Shown: positions 16,264-22,984 of the stretch, in pieces
Layout of the letters: each line of letters starts with the position of its first letter
Numbering within the stretch: the stretch's first letter is position 1
Assembly: GCA_044226865.1 (NCBI GenBank)
Contig: JBGAGE010000006.1
Location: 124,001-188,000 of the forward strand
Length of the DNA: 64,000 nt
Reading direction: 5' to 3'
Origin: TMP-86 sp044226865
Lineage (GTDB): Bacteria; Pseudomonadota; Gammaproteobacteria; Steroidobacterales; Steroidobacteraceae
Notes under the pieces: model-generated
What the model was told of the DNA's origin: nothing
Databases searched by the model: none
What the model saw: the letters and a program-made list of their open reading frames with translations, nothing else
Translations under genes and position numbers: made by a program

Positions 16264-17034
16264 TCACTTCTTCTTGCGGCCCTCGAACTGGGGTTTGCGC
16301 TTTTCCATGAAGGCGGTGGCGCCTTCGATCATGTCCTTGGAACCGATGGCCTGCACCAGCATCCCCAGGCCCGACATATAGTTGTCCCGCGCCTGGTTCC
16401 ACCACAGGTTGGAACTGATCTTTGCGATTTCGAGATAGCGCGGGCTCATCTGCAGGAGCTCATCCGCCCAGCGCGTGACCTCGGCCTCCAGCTGTGCATC
16501 GGGCACCACCGCGTTGATCCAGCCCAGCTCCAGCGCCTTGGCGGCCGGGTAGCGGCGGCACATGAAAGCCACTTCCTTGGCTTTCTTCTCGCCGATGTTC
16601 ATCGACAGGAAATTGGTGCCGCCCAGCACCGGGGCGCTGCCGATGCGCACGCCGGTCTGCCCAAAGGTGGCGGACTCGGCGGCGATGGCCAGGTCGCAGG
16701 CAATGACCAGCTCATTGCCGCCCCCCGCGGCGGGGCCGTTGACCGCGGCGATCACCGGGCGGGGGCTGGTGCGGATGGCATCGTAGAGATGAAGCGAGCC
16801 GTAGAACATGCTGCGCAGCGCGTTGGCATCCGGATTGCTGAGGTTGGCGAGGTACCCCCCGGCGCAGAAGGCGCGGCCGGTGCCGGTGATGACGATGACG
16901 CCGGCGTCGGCGGAGGCCTGGATGGCGGCGATCAATTCCTGCGCCATGGCGGCGTCGTAGGAGTTCATGCGCTCCGGCCGGTTGAGCCTCAACCAGGCCA
17001 CTTCGCCCCTGCGCTCGACGACCACGTCACTCAT
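16264..17034 (-). CDS. Enoyl-CoA hydratase/isomerase family (MenB/BadI-like)
   Basis: 256 residues from the ATG at 17034, supported by GAGGGG nine bases upstream. Crotonase fold: FCAGGYLANL forms the first oxyanion-hole segment, NGPAAGGGNELVIACDLAIA the second, and TFGQTGVRIGSAPVLGGTNFL follows. The Gly-rich GGGNEL and the C-terminal FMEKRKPQFEGRKKK tail recall MenB and the ring-opening hydrolase BadI as much as ordinary hydratases. Ring closure, ring opening or hydration are all possible. First gene of the leftward arm. Confidence 0.83.
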   Translation of the reverse strand: MSDVVVERRGEVAWLRLNRPERMNSYDAAMAQELIAAIQASADAGVIVITGTGRAFCAGGYLANLSNPDANALRSMFYGSLHLYDAIRTSPRPVIAAVNGPAAGGGNELVIACDLAIAAESATFGQTGVRIGSAPVLGGTNFLSMNIGEKKAKEVAFMCRRYPAAKALELGWINAVVPDAQLEAEVTRWADELLQMSPRYLEIAKISSNLWWNQARDNYMSGLGMLVQAIGSKDMIEGATAFMEKRKPQFEGRKKK

Positions 17035-17121
17035 CTGAAACATCCCCTCGGAATTGGAAAAACTGCCGGGTCTAAGGACGCTGCGCATCGGCTTGACAGC
17101 GCCGGCTATTATGTGGAACTC

Positions 17122-17140
17122 TTGAACGAAGTTCAACTTC
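17122..17140. promoter_or_regulatory. Overlapping palindromes in the divergent promoter region
   Basis: TTGAAC-GAA-GTTCAA (17122-17136) and GAAGTT-C-AACTTC (17128-17140) are both perfect inverted repeats and share bases. They lie in the 260-base gap between the divergently transcribed enoyl-CoA hydratase and split-barrel genes. A TTGACA occurs at 17093-17098. A TetR-type operator is plausible, given the TetR gene in the leftward operon. Confidence 0.5.
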
Positions 17141-17294
17141 TGACGGGGCTGCAGCGGCGGGTTTCGGGAGTCGACACGGCGCTCGCCACCAAGCAGAGAT
17201 AATAATTCAGCGATGTCCCGGCCATGCGGAATTTCCGTGTGACGGCGGACGACGATCTACCAACGACAGGTTCAATAACGGGGGAGTGCGTCTT

Positions 17295-17894
17295 ATGACG
17301 AATCAAAGCGAGGCGGCGGCGCCGCGTGTGGTCTTCGACCCGGCCAAGCTCGAACAGCTCAACGTCTCCAAGGATTATCCGATGGAGCCGGAGGACTTCA
17401 AGCGGCTGTTCACCTACAACAGCTACTGCGAGATGGCGCACGTCGACAAGCGTGGCTATCCCATCGTCACCCCGATGTTCTACGTCATCCACGACGGCTT
17501 CCTGCAGATGAGCAGCATCCAGAAGCATCGTCACAAGGTGCACCACCTGATCGAAAACCCCAAGATCTCCGTCAGCATCCATAACGATGGCTGCAACTTG
17601 CGGCATCAGAAGGCCATCCTCATGATCGGCCACGCCGAGGTGTACACCGACGACGCGCTGATGCGCGAGATCCACTGGGCCATCATCGACAAGTACTGGA
17701 CCGAGCTCAAGGGCAAGGAAGAGCGCGAGGCCGCCTTTGCTGCGGTCCATACCCCGTTGCGCGCCATCATCAAGGTGCACCCCGAGAAGCTCATGACCTG
17801 GGACTTCGGCAAGATGGTGCAGGCCTATGACCCCGGCGTGTGGTTCGGCGAGGCAGCCAAGCTCGAGGAAGCCGCCAAGACGCGGCCGCTGTAA
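17295..17894 (+). CDS. Pyridoxamine-5'-phosphate-oxidase-like split-barrel flavin/deazaflavin protein
   Basis: 199 residues from the ATG at 17295, with GGGGAG at 17281-17286. The fold is the PNPOx-like split beta-barrel: MAHVDKRGYPIVTPMFYVI, FLQMSS..KHRHKVHHLIENPKISVSI and KAILMIGHAEVYTDDALM are characteristic. The family includes FMN enzymes and F420H2-dependent reductases (FDOR group). Two F420 biosynthesis genes lie 5 kb downstream on the same strand, so F420 use here is a reasonable inference, not shown by sequence. First gene of the rightward arm; the acyl-CoA ligase starts 75 bases later. Confidence 0.82.
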   Translation: MTNQSEAAAPRVVFDPAKLEQLNVSKDYPMEPEDFKRLFTYNSYCEMAHVDKRGYPIVTPMFYVIHDGFLQMSSIQKHRHKVHHLIENPKISVSIHNDGCNLRHQKAILMIGHAEVYTDDALMREIHWAIIDKYWTELKGKEEREAAFAAVHTPLRAIIKVHPEKLMTWDFGKMVQAYDPGVWFGEAAKLEEAAKTRPL

Positions 17895-17969
17895 GCAGAT
17901 CCGGGCGCCGTGGGGCGCCCGGCTCCCGGCCGGCCACGCCGGCCGAGCAACCACCGTAGGACGAATGCC

Positions 17970-19631
17970 ATGGGTCGTTGGGACGACAAGACTGAGCGCG
18001 CCGCCCGCAAGTGGGCTTCCTGGCGCATGCAGGAATACGCACAGCACGATCGCGTGCTCACCAAGATCATCGAGGACAAGGCGCGCCGCCACCCCAATCA
18101 CGTGGTGTTCCAGTTCCGCGATGATCCCATCACCTGCGGGGACCTGAACGACAGGATCAACCGGACGGCGAACGGCTTGTTGAAGCTGGGCGTGAAGCCG
18201 GGCGACAAGGTGGCCATCATGCTGCCGAACTGTGCGGAGTTCCTGTACTCCTGGTTCGGCGCCAACAAGATCGGCGCGGTGGAAGTGCCCATCAATGTCG
18301 CGCTCAAGGGCACGGGGCTTGCCTATCAGATCGATCAGTCCGATTGCGTCGTGCTGGTGGCGGATGTCGAGTACCAGGATCGCTTGCAGGAAGTGGCTGG
18401 CGATCTCAAGACACTGCATCACGTGGTGTGGCTGGATCGCAGCGTCACGCCCGCCGCCGCGCCGGCCTGGCCGAAGATCGAAAAACTCACCTTCAAGGAA
18501 CTGCTGGGCCATTCGGACGCGACGCCGGATGTGAACGTCAGCTTCCGCGACCTCGCGACCATCCTGTACACCTCGGGCACGACCGGAGTCTCCAAGGGTG
18601 TGCAGATGAGCCACCACTACTGGTACGACATCTGGGCGCAGTCGGTGAAGTACTCGCGCTACACCGAGGACGACGTGCTCTACACGGGCCTGCCGTTCTT
18701 CCACGGCAACGCGCAGGGCATCACCGTCGGGCCGGCCATCCTCGCGGATGCGAAGGCCGTCATCGTCGAGCGCTTTTCCGCCAGCCAACTGTGGGACGAC
18801 TGCCGGCGCTGGAATTGCACCGAGGCCAACTACATCGGCGGCATCATTCCCATCCTGTTGAAGCAAGCGCCGCGCGAGGACGATGCCGACAATCCCGTGC
18901 GCCTGATGGTGGGCGCCGCCGCGCCGGCCGATGAGTGGCATGCCTTCCAGCAGCGCTTCAATACCAAGCTCCTGGAAGTCTATGGCATGACCGAGTGTTA
19001 TTGCTGCCTCGCGAGTCCCTACGATGAGCCGCGCGCCGGGTCCTGCGGCAAGGCCATCACCGGCTGGGACGTGCGCATCGTCGATGACGATGACAACGAA
19101 TGCCCGCCGGGAACGCCGGGCGAGTTCATCGCGCGCTCCAACAAGATGTTCGTCGGCACCACCGGTTACTACAAGAAGCCGGACGCCACGCTCGAACTGT
19201 TCCAGAACGGCTGGATCCACACCGGCGACATGGGGCGGATGGACGCCGACGGCTACTTCTATTTCGCCGACCGCAAGAAGCAGGCGCTGCGCCGGCGTGG
19301 CGAGAACATCTCCTCCTTCGAGGTCGAGGCGGTGATCGACTCTCATCCCGCCGTGCTGGAGGCCGCCGTGGTCGGTGTGCCGGCCGACGTGGGCGAGGAA
19401 GACGTGAAGGCCGTCGTGGTGCTCAAGGACGGCCAGACGCTGACACCGGAGGAGATCATCCGCTGGTGCGAACCGCGCATGGCGTATTTCGCGGTGCCGC
19501 GCTACATCGCCATCCGCACCTCGCTCCCCAAGACGCCGAGCGAGCGCGTGGAGAAATTCAAGCTCAAGGCCGAAGGCGTCACGGCGGATTGCTGGGACCG
19601 GGAGAAGTCCGGGCTGCAATTGAAGCGCTAG
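17970..19631 (+). CDS. Acyl-CoA synthetase (AMP-forming), atypical C-terminal motif
   Basis: 553 residues from the ATG at 17970; upstream GTAGGA acts as ribosome site. Adenylation motifs: ILYTSGTTGVSKGV (P-loop), VYGMTECY, and WIHTGDMGRMDADGYFYFADRKKQALRRRGENIS (hinge and Asp). It is closest in style to the crotonobetaine/carnitine-CoA ligase and FadD subgroup. The usual catalytic Lys near the C-terminus (in PxTxxGK) is replaced: the segment reads LPKTPSERVEKFKLK, with Arg at the Lys position. It presumably activates the pathway's carboxylic acid with CoA, but that residue change leaves some doubt about the adenylation rate. Confidence 0.88.
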   Translation: MGRWDDKTERAARKWASWRMQEYAQHDRVLTKIIEDKARRHPNHVVFQFRDDPITCGDLNDRINRTANGLLKLGVKPGDKVAIMLPNCAEFLYSWFGANKIGAVEVPINVALKGTGLAYQIDQSDCVVLVADVEYQDRLQEVAGDLKTLHHVVWLDRSVTPAAAPAWPKIEKLTFKELLGHSDATPDVNVSFRDLATILYTSGTTGVSKGVQMSHHYWYDIWAQSVKYSRYTEDDVLYTGLPFFHGNAQGITVGPAILADAKAVIVERFSASQLWDDCRRWNCTEANYIGGIIPILLKQAPREDDADNPVRLMVGAAAPADEWHAFQQRFNTKLLEVYGMTECYCCLASPYDEPRAGSCGKAITGWDVRIVDDDDNECPPGTPGEFIARSNKMFVGTTGYYKKPDATLELFQNGWIHTGDMGRMDADGYFYFADRKKQALRRRGENISSFEVEAVIDSHPAVLEAAVVGVPADVGEEDVKAVVVLKDGQTLTPEEIIRWCEPRMAYFAVPRYIAIRTSLPKTPSERVEKFKLKAEGVTADCWDREKSGLQLKR

Positions 19632-19671
19632 GAATGAAGGCGGGCATCACCAGGTTCGTAGGGGAGTAGAC

Positions 19672-21429
19672 ATGAGCGGCATTCGAGACGGCGTTACACG
19701 GCGGCAGGTCTTGACGGGCGCGGGTGCGGCCACGGCGGCGCTGGGCGCGTCGGCGTTTCTCCCGGTGCGGGCAGCGCCGACGGACAAGTGGGATCACGAG
19801 GCCGACATCGTCGTCGTCGGCAGCGGTGCCGGCGCCTCCACGGCGGCGCTGATCGCGCAGGAGAACGGCGACTCGGTGGTGATGCTGGAGAAGGCGCCCA
19901 TCCCTGGCGGCACCTCGGCCAAGTCCGCTGGCGTGCTGTGGATTCCCAACCATTTCGTACTCAGGGCCCGCGGCATCGACGACAAGCGCGAGGACTGCGT
20001 GCGCTTCATGGCGCGCTTCTCCTACCCCGAGAAGTTCAACGCATCGTTGCCGGATCTGGGCATCGGCGCGCGCGCGTTGTCCATGCTGGAGACCGCGTAC
20101 GATAACGCCTCGCCGGCCATCGAAAAGCTGCGGGCATCAGGGGCGCTGCAGGTGGCCGAGTGGCGCATGTTCGCGCTCGACCGGCCCGCCACGGATTACC
20201 TCGACCATGTGCCGGAGAACAAGGTGCCGGCTGGCCGCTGCCTGGGTCCGCTCAAGCAGGATGGCAAGACCGTGGGCTCGGGCGCGGACCTCATGTTCCA
20301 GTTGAATGGCGCGGTGAAGAAGCGCGGCATTCCGCTGTTGACGATGCACCGGGTCATGCGCGCTGTGCTCAACGCCAACGGCCGCGTCATCGGCGTGCAG
20401 GCCGAGTCGGCCGGCAAGACGGTGATGGTGCGCGCGCGCAAGGCCGTGATCTTCGGCAGCGGCGGCTATGCGCACAACCCGGCCTTCGTGGACACCTACC
20501 AGCGCGTGCCCATCTACGGTGCCTGCGCGCAGCCCTGGTCCACGGGCGATTTCATCAACATCGGCGGCGCCATCGGGGCGCGGCTGGGCTACATGGCCGG
20601 CGCCTGGCGCACGCAGATCCTGCTGGAAGAGGCGCTGCAGAACCCCAATCTCGCCGCCGGCGTGTTCTTCCCGCCCGGTGACTCCATGGTGCAGGTCAAT
20701 CGCTACGGCAAGCGCGCCGTGAACGAGAAGCGCAACTACAACGACCGCACCACGGCGCATGGGCACTTCGATCCGGCGGAAGCCGAGTATCCCAATCACC
20801 TGATGTTCATGGTCTACGACCAGCGCTCGGCGGAAGCCTTTGCCGGGGCCTATCCGCTGCCGGCGCAGCCCACGGCCGCGCCCTACGTGCTCAGCGGCGC
20901 GACGCTCGAGGAATTGACCGCGAAGCTGGCGGCGCGCCTGAAAGAGGTGTCGGAGCGCACCGGCGGGCTGGCCCTGTCGCCGGATTTCACCGCCAATCTG
21001 AAAGCCACCATCGCGCGCTTCAACGGCTTTGCCAAGACCGGCCACGATGAGGACTTTGGCCGCGGCAAGCATGGCTACGACACCGAATGGCACGATGTGT
21101 TCTCCGGGATGGCGGCGGGCACCACCTGGCCCAAGAACCCGTACCCGAATCGCACCATGCATCCGATCGCGCCCAAGGGCCCGTACTACGCGCTCATCCT
21201 GGCGAGCGGCGCGCTGGATACCAATGGCGGTCCCGCCATCGACAACAAGGGCCGCGTGCTCGATACCAAGGACGAGCCCATTCCCGGCCTGTACGGTGCC
21301 GGCAATTGCATCGCGAGTCCCTCGCGCTACGCCTACTGGGGCGCCGGCCACACGCTGGGAGCAGCGATCACGTGGGGTTATATCGCGGCGAATAACGCGC
21401 ATCTCGAGACGCCGGATACGGCTGCATGA
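19672..21429 (+). CDS. Tat-exported FAD dehydrogenase, 3-ketosteroid-Δ1-dehydrogenase/fumarate-reductase-like
   Basis: 585 residues. The N-terminus is a twin-arginine signal (TRRQVLTGAGAATAALGASAF, cleaved after PVRA), so the enzyme is periplasmic. FAD-binding fold: DIVVVGSGAGASTAALIAQ then VVMLEKAPIPGGTSAKSAG. The C-terminus has LYGAGNCIASPSRYAYWGAGHTLGAAITWGYIAA. This layout matches the KstD and flavocytochrome fumarate-reductase superfamily. Cytoplasmic KstD enzymes lack a Tat signal. Its stop overlaps by four bases the start of a small haem protein, which is a natural electron acceptor. Possibly dehydrogenates a cyclic ketone or similar; the substrate is not identifiable. Confidence 0.82.
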   Translation: MSGIRDGVTRRQVLTGAGAATAALGASAFLPVRAAPTDKWDHEADIVVVGSGAGASTAALIAQENGDSVVMLEKAPIPGGTSAKSAGVLWIPNHFVLRARGIDDKREDCVRFMARFSYPEKFNASLPDLGIGARALSMLETAYDNASPAIEKLRASGALQVAEWRMFALDRPATDYLDHVPENKVPAGRCLGPLKQDGKTVGSGADLMFQLNGAVKKRGIPLLTMHRVMRAVLNANGRVIGVQAESAGKTVMVRARKAVIFGSGGYAHNPAFVDTYQRVPIYGACAQPWSTGDFINIGGAIGARLGYMAGAWRTQILLEEALQNPNLAAGVFFPPGDSMVQVNRYGKRAVNEKRNYNDRTTAHGHFDPAEAEYPNHLMFMVYDQRSAEAFAGAYPLPAQPTAAPYVLSGATLEELTAKLAARLKEVSERTGGLALSPDFTANLKATIARFNGFAKTGHDEDFGRGKHGYDTEWHDVFSGMAAGTTWPKNPYPNRTMHPIAPKGPYYALILASGALDTNGGPAIDNKGRVLDTKDEPIPGLYGAGNCIASPSRYAYWGAGHTLGAAITWGYIAANNAHLETPDTAA

Positions 21430-21818
21430 GAGCGTTCGCCGCCGCCGCGTTCACCGGCGCGCTGCTGGCGAATGCTGCCGCGTGCGCGGCGGATGCTCCC
21501 GTGAGCTTCACCAACGATCTATTGCCCATCCTCACGCAGCATTGCTTCATGTGCCATGTGCAGGGGGCAGAACAGGGGTCCTTGAGCTTGTATCCGGAAA
21601 GCTGGAGCCAACTGGTGGGCGTGCCGGCCACCGAGGCGAAGATGAAGCGGGTCGAGCCGGGCGCGCCGGAACGCAGCTATCTGTATCTCAAGCTGATGGG
21701 CACGCAGGCGGCGGCGGGCGGGAGTGGCGCACGCATGCCCATCCAGCAGGATCCCCTGGGCGAGAAGGAATTGGATTTGTTCAAGCGCTGGATCAGCGAA
21801 GGCGCCGCACAGAATTGA
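21426..21818 (+). CDS. Small exported c-type cytochrome
   Basis: 130 residues. Signal peptide AFAAAAFTGALLANAAACA, cleaved near ACAADA, then FTNDLLPILTQHCFMCHVQG with CFMCH as the single haem-binding CXXCH. The second half (SYLYLKLMG....MPIQQDPLGEKELDLFKRWISEGA) resembles the planctomycete-type/PSCyt1 haem domain, with Met as likely axial ligand. Translationally coupled (ATGA) to the upstream Tat flavoprotein, so the pair should act as a two-subunit periplasmic flavocytochrome dehydrogenase. Confidence 0.82.
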   Translation: MRAFAAAAFTGALLANAAACAADAPVSFTNDLLPILTQHCFMCHVQGAEQGSLSLYPESWSQLVGVPATEAKMKRVEPGAPERSYLYLKLMGTQAAAGGSGARMPIQQDPLGEKELDLFKRWISEGAAQN

Positions 21819-21830
21819 GGAGTTTCGATC

Positions 21831-22313
21831 ATGGCCAATGATTTGCAAGCAACCGTCGACAAGCTCACGCGCAGGATCGATGAGCTCGAGAGCCGCGCCG
21901 CCATCCGCGACCTGGTGACCGATTATTGCCTGGGCTTCGACCGCCACGAGTGGGACACCTTCATCAACATCTGGCATTCGGATGCGGTGTGGGACATCGG
22001 CCCGCCGTTCGGCACGTTCCTGAACCACGAGGGCATCCACAAGGCCGTGCACGAGGTGCTGTATCCGTTCTGGCGCGAGACGCATCACCTGACCTCCAAC
22101 CTCAAGCTCGCCTTCCGCGATGCCGACCACGCGCATGGCATCTGCAACGTCGATTGCATGGGCGCGTCCAAGGAAAACATCGTGCAGATGATCAGCGCCA
22201 CGTACGAGGACGACTTCGAGCGCCGCAAGGGCGTGTGGAAGATCGCCAAGCGGGCGGTGGTCATTCATTACTTCAATCCGATTCCCGGCGCGCAGATGAC
22301 GGCGCCCGGGTAA
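21831..22313 (+). CDS. NTF2-like/SnoaL-family protein
   Basis: 160 residues, cytoplasmic, with a helical start (DKLTRRIDELESRAAIRDLVTDYCLGFDRHEWDTFINIW) and then the curved beta-sheet of the SnoaL-4 fold. The Asp/His pattern of this fold serves hydratases, dehydratases and ketosteroid isomerases. GAGG at 21817-21820 precedes the ATG. Position between a KstD-like dehydrogenase and F420 genes points to an isomerase or dehydratase step in the same pathway; this is inference. Confidence 0.72.
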   Translation: MANDLQATVDKLTRRIDELESRAAIRDLVTDYCLGFDRHEWDTFINIWHSDAVWDIGPPFGTFLNHEGIHKAVHEVLYPFWRETHHLTSNLKLAFRDADHAHGICNVDCMGASKENIVQMISATYEDDFERRKGVWKIAKRAVVIHYFNPIPGAQMTAPG

Positions 22314-22330
22314 TCGATCCGGGCCACTCC

Positions 22331-22984
22331 ATGCGTCAAGGATGCTGGGCCATCGTGCCCGTCAAGGCGCGGGCGGCGTGCAAGAGCCGTCTCGCGGGCC
22401 CGTTGTCCGCTGATGCGCGCATCCGGCTGGTGCGGCTGATGCTGAATCGCGTCATCGCTGCGCTGCAGGGTGCGAACACCGTGGCGCGCATCATCGTCGT
22501 CAGTCCCGAGCGCGACACGCTGGCCGACGACATCGCCGTGCTCGAGGATGCCGGCGGCGGCTTGAGTGCGGCGCTGGATGGCGCGCGCCGCACGCTGGTG
22601 GCGCAGGGCGCGGATGAAATCCTCATCCTGCCGGCGGACTTGCCCTTCGTGACTTCCGCGGAAATCGACTCACTGGTGGAGACCGGCCGCCAGGCGGGCT
22701 TCGCCCTGGCGAGTGATGCCGCGGGCGTCGGCACCAACGCCATCTACCTCTCCCCGCCGTCCTCGTTCCGGTTTCAATTCGGGCCGGGCAGCCGTTCCCG
22801 GCATTTATCGGAAGCGGCGCGCCTGGGCCGGCAACCGCAACTGTTCGACGCCCCCGGACTCGAATTCGATCTGGACGTGCTCGACGATATGGCGCGGTTC
22901 GCCGCGCGCGACGGCGCCACTTTAAGGTCCTTACCCACGCTCGCTGATGGAGGCCCATGGGTGCTGCAAGAACAGACCGGCTGA
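22331..22984 (+). CDS. cofC: CofC, phospholactate/phosphoglycerate guanylyltransferase
   Basis: 217 residues from the ATG at 22331. It begins WAIVPVKARAACKSRLAGPLS, the nucleotide-binding loop of CofC, and continues with IIVVSPERD, LILPADLPFVTSAEID and the late block FRFQFGPGSRSRHLSEAARLG and LEFDLDVLDDM. CofC couples a 2- or 3-carbon phospho-acid to GTP to start the F420 side chain. Whether this copy prefers phospholactate, PEP or 3-phosphoglycerate is not readable here. Its end overlaps the fbiC start by 28 bases. CofD and CofE are not in this window. Confidence 0.87.
   Translation: MRQGCWAIVPVKARAACKSRLAGPLSADARIRLVRLMLNRVIAALQGANTVARIIVVSPERDTLADDIAVLEDAGGGLSAALDGARRTLVAQGADEILILPADLPFVTSAEIDSLVETGRQAGFALASDAAGVGTNAIYLSPPSSFRFQFGPGSRSRHLSEAARLGRQPQLFDAPGLEFDLDVLDDMARFAARDGATLRSLPTLADGGPWVLQEQTG

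Noticed and set aside
15286..17202. Rightward open frame of 638 codons across the acyl-CoA dehydrogenase and hydratase.
   Set aside because: Antisense shadow; both opposite genes have full catalytic motifs and coupled stops and starts.
17133..19619. Very long leftward open frame of 828 codons opposite the split-barrel and acyl-CoA ligase genes.
   Set aside because: It is the antisense of two well-supported genes; its composition (His, Asp, Val and Leu rich) is typical of GC-driven shadow frames.
22656..22668. Sixth REP-like copy in cofC (TTCCGCGGAAAT).
   Set aside because: Only the inner core matches and it lies within coding sequence; coincidental.
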